Positions 1 through 7,174 are shown, numbered from the stretch's first letter. The stretch is 10,717 nucleotides of DNA from Planctomycetaceae bacterium (GCA_005773145.1 SXHS01000367.1:1-10717), one strand, 5' to 3'. The notes: generated by a model not told the origin, from the letters alone. Numbers and translations are program-made.

Positions 1-1016
1 CTTTCATGCCCCTTGATGATGATCACATCCGAGCCTTCGACTTGTTCAATCTGCACCGGCCCGAGCAACCCGGTGTCTTCCTTGTCTTCCTTGTCTCCCG
101 GCTGCGCCAATTCCTCGGGATCCAGCGCCGGCGACGCTGGCAGCGCCGTATCTGCGGGATCGTTCTTCGCGGCCACGAACGCTTGGTCGTTTCGCGTGCC
201 GTGAATCGTGGCTCGGGGGCGAGTCGCCATGGGCGGTGGCGGATCCACCACCGTCGCTGAGGGAGTTGGATCCTGGATCCATTGCAACATGCGGGTCACC
301 GGCTCCTCGGCGGCACCATCGTGCGAGATCATGCGGGCCGTGTGGTATCGCGAACGTCTTGGCTGATCCAATACCGCCAGGATGCGACTCCACACGCGCA
401 CGGCGTGCGCGGGCCCACGCATGGCAATGCCATGTCTTTGTCGATCAATATCGAGCTGCAAGACGTGCCCCTGATCCAACGGAATCGTGATCTGCGAGGT
501 CGGCGAGTCGGGCGACTCGGCCATTCGGCCGTAGGGGGTTGGTTGTGAGTCCGCCGCGTCGGGCACGAAATCCAAGATCATCGCCTCAAGCTGGCGAGCC
601 GTGAGATGTTCCAACTGGACCGCATGGAGTCCGGAATCTGCCGTCCCATGAGACACAAATCCCGTCAATTCCACAGGGGGTGCCCCGCGCGGCAGAGCAG
701 TGCTGGGTGAGGGCGACTTGGCCGACGTTTCCGACCGGGCAATCAAGTCGGCCACCTGAACCAGAACGGCTTCCGGCCCTTGGACGAACAGGCGATTGGA
801 CTGCGGGTCAACCGCCACCCGCGCGTCTGGTGCCTGTTGTGCCAAGAGTCGTTTGAGTGCTGGCTCCACCTCCGTTACTCGGGCACGTTGGAGCACAAAC
901 GTTCGCCCCGGGACCGTGGTCGGACCGGTGTCGGCACGCATGATGGGTAGGAGGCCAGATAGGACCCAGGCGAGTGCAACGGCCCCCAACAGCACGCACG
1001 CGGCGCGTGTCACCAT
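1..1016 (-). CDS. Secretin N-domain-containing exported protein (5' part; runs off left edge)
   Basis: This minus-strand frame is open from a stop at 1062-1064 to the window edge, giving 338 residues from the ATG at 1016. Residues 1-28 look like a signal peptide: an Arg at residue 4, a hydrophobic stretch from about 5 to 25, and a plausible cleavage after Ala28. Residues 39-88 (beginning TFVLQRARVTEVEPALKRLL and including RLFVQGPEAVLVQV) resemble a secretin short N-domain (NolW-like). A second such unit spans about 129-215 (HAVQLEHLTARQLEAMI ... IAMRGPAHAVRV). A proline- and acid-rich linker follows at about 250-314, ending in a KED-KED repeat. A third unit starts at about 318 (GPVQIEQVEG, SDVIIIKGHE) and leaves the window. 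Secretins form outer-membrane channels in type II, type III and type IV pilus systems. The pore domain would lie outside the window, so its function is not proven. The Shine-Dalgarno match is weak, but ATG 1016 is the only ATG downstream of the stop that keeps the signal peptide. Confidence 0.72.
   Translation of the reverse strand, partial: MVTRAACVLLGAVALAWVLSGLLPIMRADTGPTTVPGRTFVLQRARVTEVEPALKRLLAQQAPDARVAVDPQSNRLFVQGPEAVLVQVADLIARSETSAKSPSPSTALPRGAPPVELTGFVSHGTADSGLHAVQLEHLTARQLEAMILDFVPDAADSQPTPYGRMAESPDSPTSQITIPLDQGHVLQLDIDRQRHGIAMRGPAHAVRVWSRILAVLDQPRRSRYHTARMISHDGAAEEPVTRMLQWIQDPTPSATVVDPPPPMATRPRATIHGTRNDQAFVAAKNDPADTALPASPALDPEELAQPGDKEDKEDTGLLGPVQIEQVEGSDVIIIKGHE
75..96. repeat. 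9-bp tandem repeat encoding KED units
   Basis: The unit gtcttcctt occurs twice in full (75-83 and 84-92), followed by a partial third copy. On the minus strand it encodes Lys-Glu-Asp twice (residues 309-314) in the linker of the secretin-domain protein. A copy-number change would stay in frame and only alter linker length. Confidence 0.75.
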
Positions 1017-1118
1017 GCTGGAGGCCGTCGATGCCTGATTGCTTGCCGATGGGACCACGGATTATCTCGGCGGGGGCCCCGCCGCTCGATTTCGGTGTCG
1101 GTGTCGAATTTACCCAAA

Positions 1119-1133
1119 GCGCAAAGTTTGCGC
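1119..1133. repeat. Perfect 7-1-7 inverted repeat
   Basis: gcgcaaa-g-tttgcgc is a perfect 15-bp dyad, 103 nt upstream of the secretin-domain start. Its form fits an operator for a dimeric regulator or a very short hairpin. No T-tract follows, so a terminator is unlikely. Confidence 0.5.
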
Positions 1134-1226
1134 CAGCCGTATTATCGCCCACTAGCGATGGGGGGCTTGAGGCGATCGTCGATAATCGGCCTGCCAGCAT
1201 TGATGGCGCGACGGCCTAGTGGGGAT

Positions 1227-1241
1227 CCTTTTTCCAAAAGG
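1227..1241. repeat. Perfect 6-3-6 inverted repeat, possible operator
   Basis: cctttt-tcc-aaaagg is a perfect dyad that ends 23 nt before the TAAAAT at 1265-1270. It lies next to where a -35 element would be, so it could be an operator or activator site for the downstream glycosyltransferase. That role is inference from position only. Confidence 0.35.
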
Positions 1242-1264
1242 TGGCAGTCTCGACCTCTGGTGAC

Positions 1265-1270
1265 TAAAAT
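1265..1270 (+). promoter_or_regulatory. Possible -10 element for the frameshifted glycosyltransferase
   Basis: TAAAAT matches the sigma70 -10 consensus at five of six positions and lies about 98 nt before the TTG start at 1368. No acceptable -35 hexamer is found 16-18 nt upstream, so the promoter is uncertain and might need an activator. Confidence 0.25.
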
Positions 1271-1367
1271 AGACGCCTGTAATTCGGCCTTCATTGCCGG
1301 GTACCGATGCCCTGGGTAGTGGTTCTCAAGGGGGCGAGCGATTGACCGCATCCGAGGAAAATTTGAT

Positions 1368-2677
1368 TTGACGGCTGCCCTGAAAAAATGTGCTCGTGAG
1401 GCGGAAGACCGTTTACGCTACCACCCGATGGTTCGCGAATGGCTCGGACTCTACAAGAAGTGGCGAGGCCAAGCCAACAAGAGGTCCGATCGGCCGTCCG
1501 CACTCTGTGATTCGATTTCGGACCTTTGTTCAGCGGCCCGTTGGACGCAGAACCCGGCCCGCATGCGGTCGCTGCAACGTACGATTCACGATCAGTTGAA
1601 TGATGCAGCGATGGCTCGAATCGACTGGCGGCATGTCGTGCCCGACTACGCCGAAGACACCTGGGGCGTTCGGTTATTCTAAAACCGTTTGTCGGCCCCG
1701 GTGAAAAAGGAGTTATCTACATCTCCTTTGAGTGCGAGTGGGGTAAATTGCTCGGCCGCTCCAATCTGGCAGAATTCGCGACCAAGTACGACCTGGTGCT
1801 GGCGCCTTCGGGCGATCCGCATAACCTCATCAACTACGCGTTTGCAAATATCTGGCCGGGAACCTTGTACAGTCAAATCAGCAACGCGGGAGACATCGAA
1901 GTCTTGAAGGGAGTGAGTGAAAAGCTGGTTGCTCTCCCCTTGTACGCCTCGTCTTGGGTCAATCCGACGTGGTTTTCACCCAAACCAAAATGTGACCGGG
2001 CGTTCGACTTGACAATGGTGGCGAACTTTGCAAAATTCAAACGACATCACATTCTGTTCCGCGCACTCCGTTCGATGCCGCGTGATTTGCGTGTTTTGCT
2101 GATCGGCCAGGATCAGGATGGACGCACCGCGAAGAGCATCGAACAAGAGGCCCGCTGGTATGGCGTGGAAGATCGTTTCTTGATCCGTGTTAGCCAACCC
2201 TACGCCCAAGTGATTCAAGCCTTCAGCGATAGTCGGTCCAGTGTGATACTTTCCCGTCGCGAAGGGTTGTGCGTGGTGGTGGCGGAGTCCATGTTCGCCG
2301 ACGCACCGGTTGCCATTTTGCAGAGCGCGGAATTGGGGTCGCGCGCATTCATCAACGAACGCACGGGGATTTTCCTCAATGAGCAAGGGTTGGCGGAACA
2401 ACTGACGCGCTTCGTGCGCGAGGCGGATGGCTTCGCGCCGAAGGCCTGGGCCGAGGAGAACATCTCGTGCTTTAAGAGCTCTGCTCGCCTTAACCGTATC
2501 CTCCAACAACACGCAGAGGCCTGCGGACAGTTCTGGACCCGAGACCTGGCCCCCCTACAATGGTGCCCCTTTCCTCAGCTGGTCCACGCGGCGGACGAGG
2601 CGATGATGCAGACCGAGCGCCAAGCGATCGCCCAGCAATTTGGGCTGATCATCGGCGCAGAACGCAAGAAACCCTGA
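1368..2677 (+). pseudogene. GT4-type glycosyltransferase split by a -1 frameshift
   Basis: A GT-B glycosyltransferase of roughly 435 residues, read in two frames. The 5' part runs from a TTG at 1368, preceded by GAGGA at 1354-1358 (9-nt spacing), to a TAA at 1680-1682. The 3' part lies in the -1 frame, open from 1604 to the TGA at 2675-2677. Family-like sequence (KPFVGPGEKGVIYISFE, about 1682-1732) begins in the second frame before any ATG, GTG or TTG; the first is the TTG at 1748. The 3' part therefore cannot start properly on its own, and the two pieces almost certainly derive from one gene. The C-terminal half has the GT4 E-x7-E motif (EGLCVVVAE, 2261-2287), which contacts the nucleotide sugar. 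The junction has no classical slippery heptamer, so mutation or sequencing error is likelier than programmed frameshifting. The gene converges on ppa with a 9-nt gap. It would transfer a sugar to a surface glycan; donor and acceptor are unknown. Confidence 0.65.
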
Positions 2678-2686
2678 CGGGCCGAA

Positions 2687-3223
2687 TCAAAATCCGCGAC
2701 GACGTTTTTCGCTGTAGCGTTCGAGGGCTGCCTTGATGATGGGATGGGCGAAATCGCGGGGCTGGAAATCATCGACCTCCACCGCCTTCCCCTCCAATGT
2801 CTTATAGTCCTGAAAGAATCGTTGTAGCATGCTCAAGCGATGAGGCGGGAGCTGGCTGGCTTCTTCGAATCCATTGAATTCCGGGTCGTCCGTGGCCACA
2901 GCCAGAATCTTGTGATCCTTCTTGCCACTGTCGACCATCGTCATCAGGCCAATCGCGCGGGCCCATACCAAGGTCAATGGTATGACAGGCTCTTGGCAGA
3001 GGACCAACACATCGAGCGGATCGTCGTCCTCAGCCAAGGTCTGTGGGATGAACCCATAATTGGCCGGATAGTAAACGGCGGAATAGAGAATGCGATCTAA
3101 CTTCAACAAGCCCGTTTGCTTGTCCAGTTCATACTTGACACTGGAACCCAACGGAATTTCGATAACCGTCCTAAACTCACCCGGCAGCGAGTTGCCGGGT
3201 GTCACATCGTGCCAAGCGTGCAT
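2687..3223 (-). CDS. ppa: Inorganic pyrophosphatase, family I
   Basis: Hydrolyses pyrophosphate to two phosphates in the cytoplasm, pulling biosynthetic reactions forward. At 178 residues it has the usual length of the bacterial soluble family I enzyme. The metal-binding signature DDDPLDVLV is at 66-74. The other active-site residues known from the E. coli enzyme are present at matching places: E22, K30, E32, R44, Y56 (in YPANYGF), D98, D103, K105 and Y140-K141. The start ATG at 3223 is preceded by AGGA with 8-nt spacing. It follows prmC on the same strand after 173 nt, with a possible promoter of its own. Its 3' end faces the frameshifted glycosyltransferase. Nothing suggests loss of function. 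Confidence 0.97.
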   Translation of the reverse strand: MHAWHDVTPGNSLPGEFRTVIEIPLGSSVKYELDKQTGLLKLDRILYSAVYYPANYGFIPQTLAEDDDPLDVLVLCQEPVIPLTLVWARAIGLMTMVDSGKKDHKILAVATDDPEFNGFEEASQLPPHRLSMLQRFFQDYKTLEGKAVEVDDFQPRDFAHPIIKAALERYSEKRRRGF

Positions 3224-3310
3224 GGTTTAATTCCTGTCGCAGTCCCCTATCCGAGCCCAACAAGCCAGGTCCAATTCCACGGGTCGGTGTTCCCCAACCG
3301 GCGAGCGGGT

Positions 3311-3340
3311 AGCCTAGCACAACCGGGCCGCTAAGGACAA
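3311..3340 (-). promoter_or_regulatory. Possible sigma70-like promoter for ppa
   Basis: On the minus strand, TTGTCC (3340-3335) is separated by 18 nt from TAGGCT (3316-3311). The -10 is directly preceded by TGC, an extended -10 feature. Transcription would begin near 3304, leaving a leader of about 80 nt before ppa. The -10 match is only moderate. Confidence 0.35.
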
Positions 3341-3396
3341 CTTGGCTGGCGGGCCATGGCAGCGAATCCTTGGAGTGAGGAGAACGCATCGCCGAG

Positions 3397-4281
3397 TCAG
3401 TGGGCTTTACGGGCGCAGAGGACGCGAACTCGCTGGGCAAGGTCCTTGACCGTTTCGATGGGATCGAATCGCCCGTCCTCGCGCAACAACTGACGCACGG
3501 TTTCTTCAATCATGGGGCTGATTTCCATGATCAACCAACCGCCGGCGAGTATGCGCTCTGCGGTTTGCGGAATCAGACGCTGGATTACCTCCCAGCCGCT
3601 AGGGCCCCCCACGAGCGCCAAACGTGGTTCATGGTCGCGCACATCGCGGGGCAGGTCGAGCCATTCGGATTCCTTGACATAGGGTGGATTGCTCATGACA
3701 CAAGCGAAGCGGGGCTCGGGTGGGATGGCTTCCAGCAGATCCGTGGTGACGAAATCGATGCGTTCCGCCACTTGATGTGTTTGGGCATTGCCGCGGGCAA
3801 CTTCCAGTGCTGCGGGGGAAATATCGGTGGCGATGATGTGGGAGTGGGGCAATTCACGTGCCGCACAGACGGCCAGAACGCCGCTCCCGGTGCCCACATC
3901 GGCGATGGCAAGTTGCCCCGGAGTTGAGTCCCGAGGCCGCAGACGATCCAACATGGAAAGGATGACGAATTCCGTTTCCGGTCGGGGGACGAGCACGTCG
4001 GGAGTCACGCGAAATGCGAGTGAATAGAACTCGCGGCGGCCCACCAAATAAGCGACGGGAATTCCTTCGGCGCGACGGCGCACCAGGTCACGAAAAGCCG
4101 TACGCAACGGCTCGCTGGCGACTTCCGCGAATTGCGTGTAGAGCTCAATTCGTTGACATTGACGGGCCTCGGCCAACAAAACCTCGGCATCCAAGCGCGC
4201 GGACTCGACGCCCTGCCGCCTTAAATAGGCCGTTGTCCATTCCAGCAGTCGGCCGATCGTCCAGGTTTCGGTTTCTGTCAC
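3397..4281 (-). CDS. prmC: Peptide chain release factor N5-glutamine methyltransferase
   Basis: Methylates the glutamine of the GGQ motif in release factors, using S-adenosylmethionine, which raises termination efficiency. The 294 residues fit the family. Residues 1-90 form the N-terminal helical substrate-binding domain, with VLVPRPETE at 97-105. The SAM-binding glycine loop DVGTGSG is at 128-134. The catalytic NPPY, which holds the target glutamine, is at 198-201, and HEPRLAL follows at 217-223. The start is GTG at 4281-4279. It overlaps the prfA stop in a GTGA arrangement, so translation is probably coupled to that of its substrate RF1. Confidence 0.96.
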   Translation of the reverse strand: MTETETWTIGRLLEWTTAYLRRQGVESARLDAEVLLAEARQCQRIELYTQFAEVASEPLRTAFRDLVRRRAEGIPVAYLVGRREFYSLAFRVTPDVLVPRPETEFVILSMLDRLRPRDSTPGQLAIADVGTGSGVLAVCAARELPHSHIIATDISPAALEVARGNAQTHQVAERIDFVTTDLLEAIPPEPRFACVMSNPPYVKESEWLDLPRDVRDHEPRLALVGGPSGWEVIQRLIPQTAERILAGGWLIMEISPMIEETVRQLLREDGRFDPIETVKDLAQRVRVLCARKAH

Positions 4282-5366
4282 TCCGCTTCACCCCGAGCCC
4301 CATCTTCCATCGTGCTGCGCAGCTGTTCTCGTTCGTGTTCCAACAACGCGTCCGTGACCGGCTGCAAATGGCCGGCGATGATTTGATCGAGCTTGTAGAG
4401 CGTGAGATTGATCCGGTGATCCGTCAGACGATTTTCGGGGAAGTTGTAGGTACGGATTCGCTGGCTACGATCTCCAGAGCCCACAAGTGTTTTCCGCTGA
4501 TCGGCCCGTTTCTCCTGCTGTTCGCGCTGTTTTTGTTCGTAGACGCGTGACTTGAGGATGCGCAGTGCCTTGGCGAGGTTCTTGTGCTGGCTCTTTTCAT
4601 CCTGCATGGCCACAGTAATACCCGTTTCGAAATGTGTGAGTCGGACCGCAGACGCGGTCTTATTGACGTGCTGGCCCCCCGGGCCGCTGGCGTGATAAAT
4701 GTCTTTACGGTAGTCGTCCGGTTTGAGATCCACCTCGACGTCCTCAGGCTCCGGCAACACGGCGACGGTCGCCGCCGACGTATGGACGCGCCCCTTGGTT
4801 TCCGTCTCCGGCACACGCTGGACGCGATGCCCGCCACTTTCATATTGCAGCTCACGAAAAACGCCCTCGCCCGAAAGCCCCAGGACCACTTCCTTGAACC
4901 CGCCCAGTTCCGTGGAACTGGCGCTGAGCACCTCAATCTTCCAGCCGCGCGATTCACAGTGCTTGCGGTACATCTGATAGAGATTGCCGGCAAACAGCGC
5001 GGCCTCATCCCCCCCCGTGCCGGCCCGAATTTCCAGAACGCATCGGCTGCGATTGGCATCTTCGCCGCCGATTGTCATATCCAGCAGCTCTTGCCAGGCC
5101 AATTCGCGTTCCTGCCTGAGTCGCGGCAGCTCGGCCTCGGCCAGTTCGCTCAATTCGGCGTCGTCCCCGCGCAGCATTTCATTCGTCTCACGAATCTGGT
5201 CACTGATCCTGAGAAAACGACGATACTTGGTGACCAGCCGCGTCAATTCGCCGTGCTCGCGTGCCGCAGCAGCCATCCGAAAGGCATCGGCCTGAATCGC
5301 TGGGTCACCCAGCAGGCGTTCCAGGTGCTCGTGGCGGGCCAGTTTTTCGTCCAATTCTTTGCGCAT
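4278..5366 (-). CDS. prfA: Peptide chain release factor 1 (RF1)
   Basis: Recognises UAA and UAG in the ribosomal A site and triggers peptide release. At 362 residues it has the family's normal length. The helical N-terminal domain covers about 1-100. Domain 2 contains IRAGTGGDEA (113-122) and the codon-recognition tripeptide of the RF1 P-x-T type at 186-188. It reads PET here, compared with PAT in E. coli; an RF2 would carry SPF. The GGQ catalytic motif is at 230-232 in ASGPGGQHVNKT. The C-terminal part has RIRTYNFPENRLTDHRINLTLY. The start ATG at 5366 has AAGGA 5 nt upstream. It is the first gene after a good promoter at 5529-5557 and is coupled to prmC by a 4-nt overlap. Confidence 0.97.
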   Translation of the reverse strand: MRKELDEKLARHEHLERLLGDPAIQADAFRMAAAAREHGELTRLVTKYRRFLRISDQIRETNEMLRGDDAELSELAEAELPRLRQERELAWQELLDMTIGGEDANRSRCVLEIRAGTGGDEAALFAGNLYQMYRKHCESRGWKIEVLSASSTELGGFKEVVLGLSGEGVFRELQYESGGHRVQRVPETETKGRVHTSAATVAVLPEPEDVEVDLKPDDYRKDIYHASGPGGQHVNKTASAVRLTHFETGITVAMQDEKSQHKNLAKALRILKSRVYEQKQREQQEKRADQRKTLVGSGDRSQRIRTYNFPENRLTDHRINLTLYKLDQIIAGHLQPVTDALLEHEREQLRSTMEDGARGEAE

Positions 5367-5528
5367 CGAATTCCTTCAGCCGTATCGACTGCGGACGGGG
5401 CGTGCCATCATGGCCGTCGGCCCCACGACTTCATCTTGACCGAGACTTCGAAGCCCGCCTGCGCCCGTCGAGCTGGCCGGACCTCAGAGGCAGACCACAG
5501 GCCACGGGCCCAGATTTCCGCGAGACCG

Positions 5529-5557
5529 ATCATAGCGTCTGCGGGGGGGCGGTTCAA
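5529..5557 (-). promoter_or_regulatory. Sigma70-like promoter for prfA-prmC
   Basis: On the minus strand, TTGAAC (5557-5552) is separated by exactly 17 nt from TATGAT (5534-5529), a strong match at both hexamers. Transcription would start near 5522, leaving a leader of about 155 nt before prfA. The -35 begins only 17 nt past the rpmE stop, so prfA-prmC need not depend on read-through from rpmE. Confidence 0.6.
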
Positions 5558-5573
5558 AGAGTGGGTTGGGTCA

Positions 5574-5837
5574 CTAGGACTTGCCGGCTGGCTTCGCACG
5601 TTTTGGGGACTTGGCCGCCCCCTGCAAACTGGCGTAGCTGCCGCTGGCGAAACGGCTTTGGAACTTCTCGATGCGTCCCGCGGTGTCCACGTACTTTAAT
5701 TTGCCCGTGTAGAAAGGGTGGCATTGGCTACAGATGTCGACCTTCAGCTCCTTGCGGGTGCTGCGGGTCTTGAAAGAACTGCCGCAGCCGCAAGTCACGG
5801 TCACTTCAAAATACTTGGGATGAACGTCTTTTTTCAT
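5574..5837 (-). CDS. rpmE: 50S ribosomal protein L31, zinc-binding type
   Basis: Component of the large ribosomal subunit that bridges to the small subunit near the central protuberance. The 87-residue product begins MKKDVHPKYFEV, the typical L31 start. It has the four zinc-ligand cysteines of the C+ type: C16 and C18 (CGC), then C36 and C39 (CSQC), followed by HPFYTGK. A lysine- and alanine-rich tail (about 71-87) makes it longer than the usual protein of about 70 residues. I chose ATG 5837 because the family starts there and AAGGA lies 10 nt upstream. The frame stays open upstream to an ATG at 5969, but that extension has no family similarity. It is followed 207 nt later by prfA, and rpmE next to prfA is a known bacterial arrangement. 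Confidence 0.95.
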   Translation of the reverse strand: MKKDVHPKYFEVTVTCGCGSSFKTRSTRKELKVDICSQCHPFYTGKLKYVDTAGRIEKFQSRFASGSYASLQGAAKSPKRAKPAGKS

Positions 5838-5989
5838 AATGACCGATTCCTTGTACGGGCAACGGCTCGACCACAGGCACCGCTGGGGAGACCACGCTGC
5901 CAGGAAAAAATGCCGGATTCTCGGGACATCTCGGATCGGGCCACCATCGCCATGGGGGGCTCGAACCATGAGGCAAATACCACCCCGTC

Positions 5990-6018
5990 ACTCTACCCCA
6001 CGGGCTGTCGCCATGCAA
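5990..6018 (-). promoter_or_regulatory. Possible promoter for rpmE
   Basis: On the minus strand, TTGCAT (6018-6013) and TAGAGT (5995-5990) are spaced by 17 nt. The matches are moderate, three and four of six. Transcription would begin near 5983, giving a leader of about 145 nt, long enough for leader-mediated control of L31. I see no known leader motif. Confidence 0.3.
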
Positions 6019-6051
6019 GGCCGACGCCTTCGGTCTTCTGGCGGCGATCAG

Positions 6052-6076
6052 CCCCCCGCCGATTTTTTGGGGGGGG
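6052..6076. repeat. GC hairpin with homopolymer runs upstream of gmd
   Basis: A run of six C (6052-6057) can pair with the run of eight G (6069-6076) across an 11-nt loop that contains six T. It lies 91 nt before the gmd start. Downstream are A6 (6082-6087) and T8 (6105-6112). It could form a transcript hairpin, or the runs could be prone to slippage. No function is shown. Confidence 0.45.
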
Positions 6077-6166
6077 AGCGGAAAAAACGGAAAAGATCTG
6101 TACCTTTTTTTTCGCCTATCGAGTATCGTACCGCCCGGACTGGGCCAGCGAAAGGAATGCGGGACG

Positions 6167-7174
6167 ATGAAAAAGACAGTAATGATCACGGGAATTACCG
6201 GCCAAGATGGGTCTTATCTGGCCGAGTTCCTGCTGGAAAAAGGCTACAAAGTGCATGGCGTGGTGCGTCATTCGAGCGCGGAGAGTTACGCGCGTCTGAG
6301 TCACCTGCAACATCGTTTGACCCTGCACAAAGCCGACCTGCTCGATGAAGGCTCCCTGAAGTCGCTCATCGACCAGGTGCGTCCTGCCGAGTTCTACAAT
6401 CTGGCCGCCATGAGCTTCGTGCCGGTCAGTTGGCAGCAGCCGACCCTGACGTCCGAGGTGACAGGACTGGGGACCTTGCGGGTGCTGGAGGCCATTCGAG
6501 CGGTCGACCCCACGATTCGGTTTTACCAAGCCAGCAGTAGCGAGATGTACGGCGACGTTGTGGAGACCCCTCAGACCGAGACGACTCGCTTTCATCCGCG
6601 CAGTCCCTACGCGGTTGCCAAGGTTTTCGCCCACCACATCACGGTGAACTATCGCGAGAGTTACGGCATGTTCGCCTGCTCGGGCATTCTTTTTAATCAC
6701 GAGTCGCCCCGGCGAGGACTGGATTTCGTGACACACAAGATCACCCATGCGGCGGCTCGCATCAAGCTGGGACTTCAGCAGGAATTGCGTTTGGGAAACC
6801 TGGACGCGTGCCGTGATTGGGGCTTTGCCGGTGACTATGTGGAAGCCATGTGGTTGATGCTTCAGCAGGACCAGGCAGACGATTTTGTCGTCGCTACAAA
6901 CCAGACAACCCGTGTTGGCGATTTCGTGCGGATGGCGTTTCAGTATCTCGGACTGGACTACAAGCGACACGTGGTGATCGACCCAGATTTCTTTCGGCCG
7001 GCGGAGGTGAACCTATTAAAGGGAAATCCGGCCAAAGCGCGACGTGTCTTGGGATGGGAGCCCCGCACGGATCTGCGGCAATTGGTGGAGATGATGGTGG
7101 ATCACGATTTGGCTTTGGCACGGACAGCCCGCGCCCTTCAAACGGTGGAGACGCCCCGGATACGCGTGGCCTAA
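6167..7174 (+). CDS. gmd: GDP-mannose 4,6-dehydratase
   Basis: Converts GDP-D-mannose to GDP-4-keto-6-deoxy-D-mannose, the precursor of GDP-fucose, GDP-rhamnose and related sugars. The 335-residue product is an extended short-chain dehydrogenase. The NADP-binding loop TGITGQDG is at 8-15. The catalytic region is SSSEMYG (123-129), where Ser replaces the usual Thr of TSE. The Tyr-Lys pair is Y148 and K152 (SPYAVAK). The family signatures LFNHESPRRG (175-184) and GNLDACRDWG (210-219) are present. Near 243-249 the usual ATGETHSV-like stretch reads ATNQTTRV. Start ATG 6167 is preceded by AAAGGA with 10-nt spacing; the ATG at 6157 is out of frame. It leads the glycosyltransferase cluster, 101 nt before the next gene, so it probably supplies the activated sugar or its precursor. 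No reductase or epimerase that would finish the sugar is in the window. Confidence 0.93.
   Translation: MKKTVMITGITGQDGSYLAEFLLEKGYKVHGVVRHSSAESYARLSHLQHRLTLHKADLLDEGSLKSLIDQVRPAEFYNLAAMSFVPVSWQQPTLTSEVTGLGTLRVLEAIRAVDPTIRFYQASSSEMYGDVVETPQTETTRFHPRSPYAVAKVFAHHITVNYRESYGMFACSGILFNHESPRRGLDFVTHKITHAAARIKLGLQQELRLGNLDACRDWGFAGDYVEAMWLMLQQDQADDFVVATNQTTRVGDFVRMAFQYLGLDYKRHVVIDPDFFRPAEVNLLKGNPAKARRVLGWEPRTDLRQLVEMMVDHDLALARTARALQTVETPRIRVA

Larger units (their letters stand above)
1017..1367. other. Intergenic region between divergent genes
   Basis: This 351-nt stretch separates the minus-strand secretin-domain gene from the plus-strand glycosyltransferase. I see no convincing gene in it: the short frames lack family-like sequence. 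It holds two perfect short inverted repeats (1119-1133 and 1227-1241), a -10-like TAAAAT on the plus strand (1265-1270) and a -10-like GATAAT on the minus strand (1146-1141). Neither -10 has a good -35 partner. It probably carries the promoters of both flanking genes. Confidence 0.5.
5838..6166. other. Divergent regulatory region between rpmE and gmd
   Basis: This 329-nt region has no convincing gene. On the minus strand a possible rpmE promoter lies at 5990-6018. On the plus strand, close to gmd, there is a C6/G8 hairpin and a set of homopolymer runs (T6, G8, A6, T8) between 6052 and 6112. I could not find a convincing plus-strand promoter. Candidate -10 hexamers such as TATCGT at 6124-6129 lack a -35 partner. 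Confidence 0.5.

Noticed and set aside
1095..1319. Small plus-strand frame of 74 codons in the left intergenic gap
   Set aside because: No Shine-Dalgarno, no recognisable motif, and it covers the dyads and promoter-like elements.
1676..1684. Programmed -1 frameshift site at the glycosyltransferase junction
   Set aside because: The codons before the stop (CGG TTA TTC TAA) do not form an X-XXY-YYZ heptamer, and the A-run lies after the stop begins.
2677..2720. Bidirectional terminator between the convergent glycosyltransferase and ppa
   Set aside because: The gap is 9 nt, and the only small hairpin (CGCT-gt-AGCG) lies inside ppa and has no T-tract in the right place.
4584..5699. Long plus-strand frame opposite prfA
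   Set aside because: It is antisense to the clearly conserved RF1 gene, so it is a by-product of GC-rich codon use.
5838..5969. 44-residue N-terminal extension of L31
   Set aside because: L31 proteins begin with MKKDVHP or similar, and that ATG has its own Shine-Dalgarno.
5935..6010. tRNA-like stretch on the minus strand with a T-arm-like GGTTCGAGCCC
   Set aside because: No acceptor stem pairs across it, the T-stem does not pair at five positions, and no proper anticodon arm follows the D-arm-like part.
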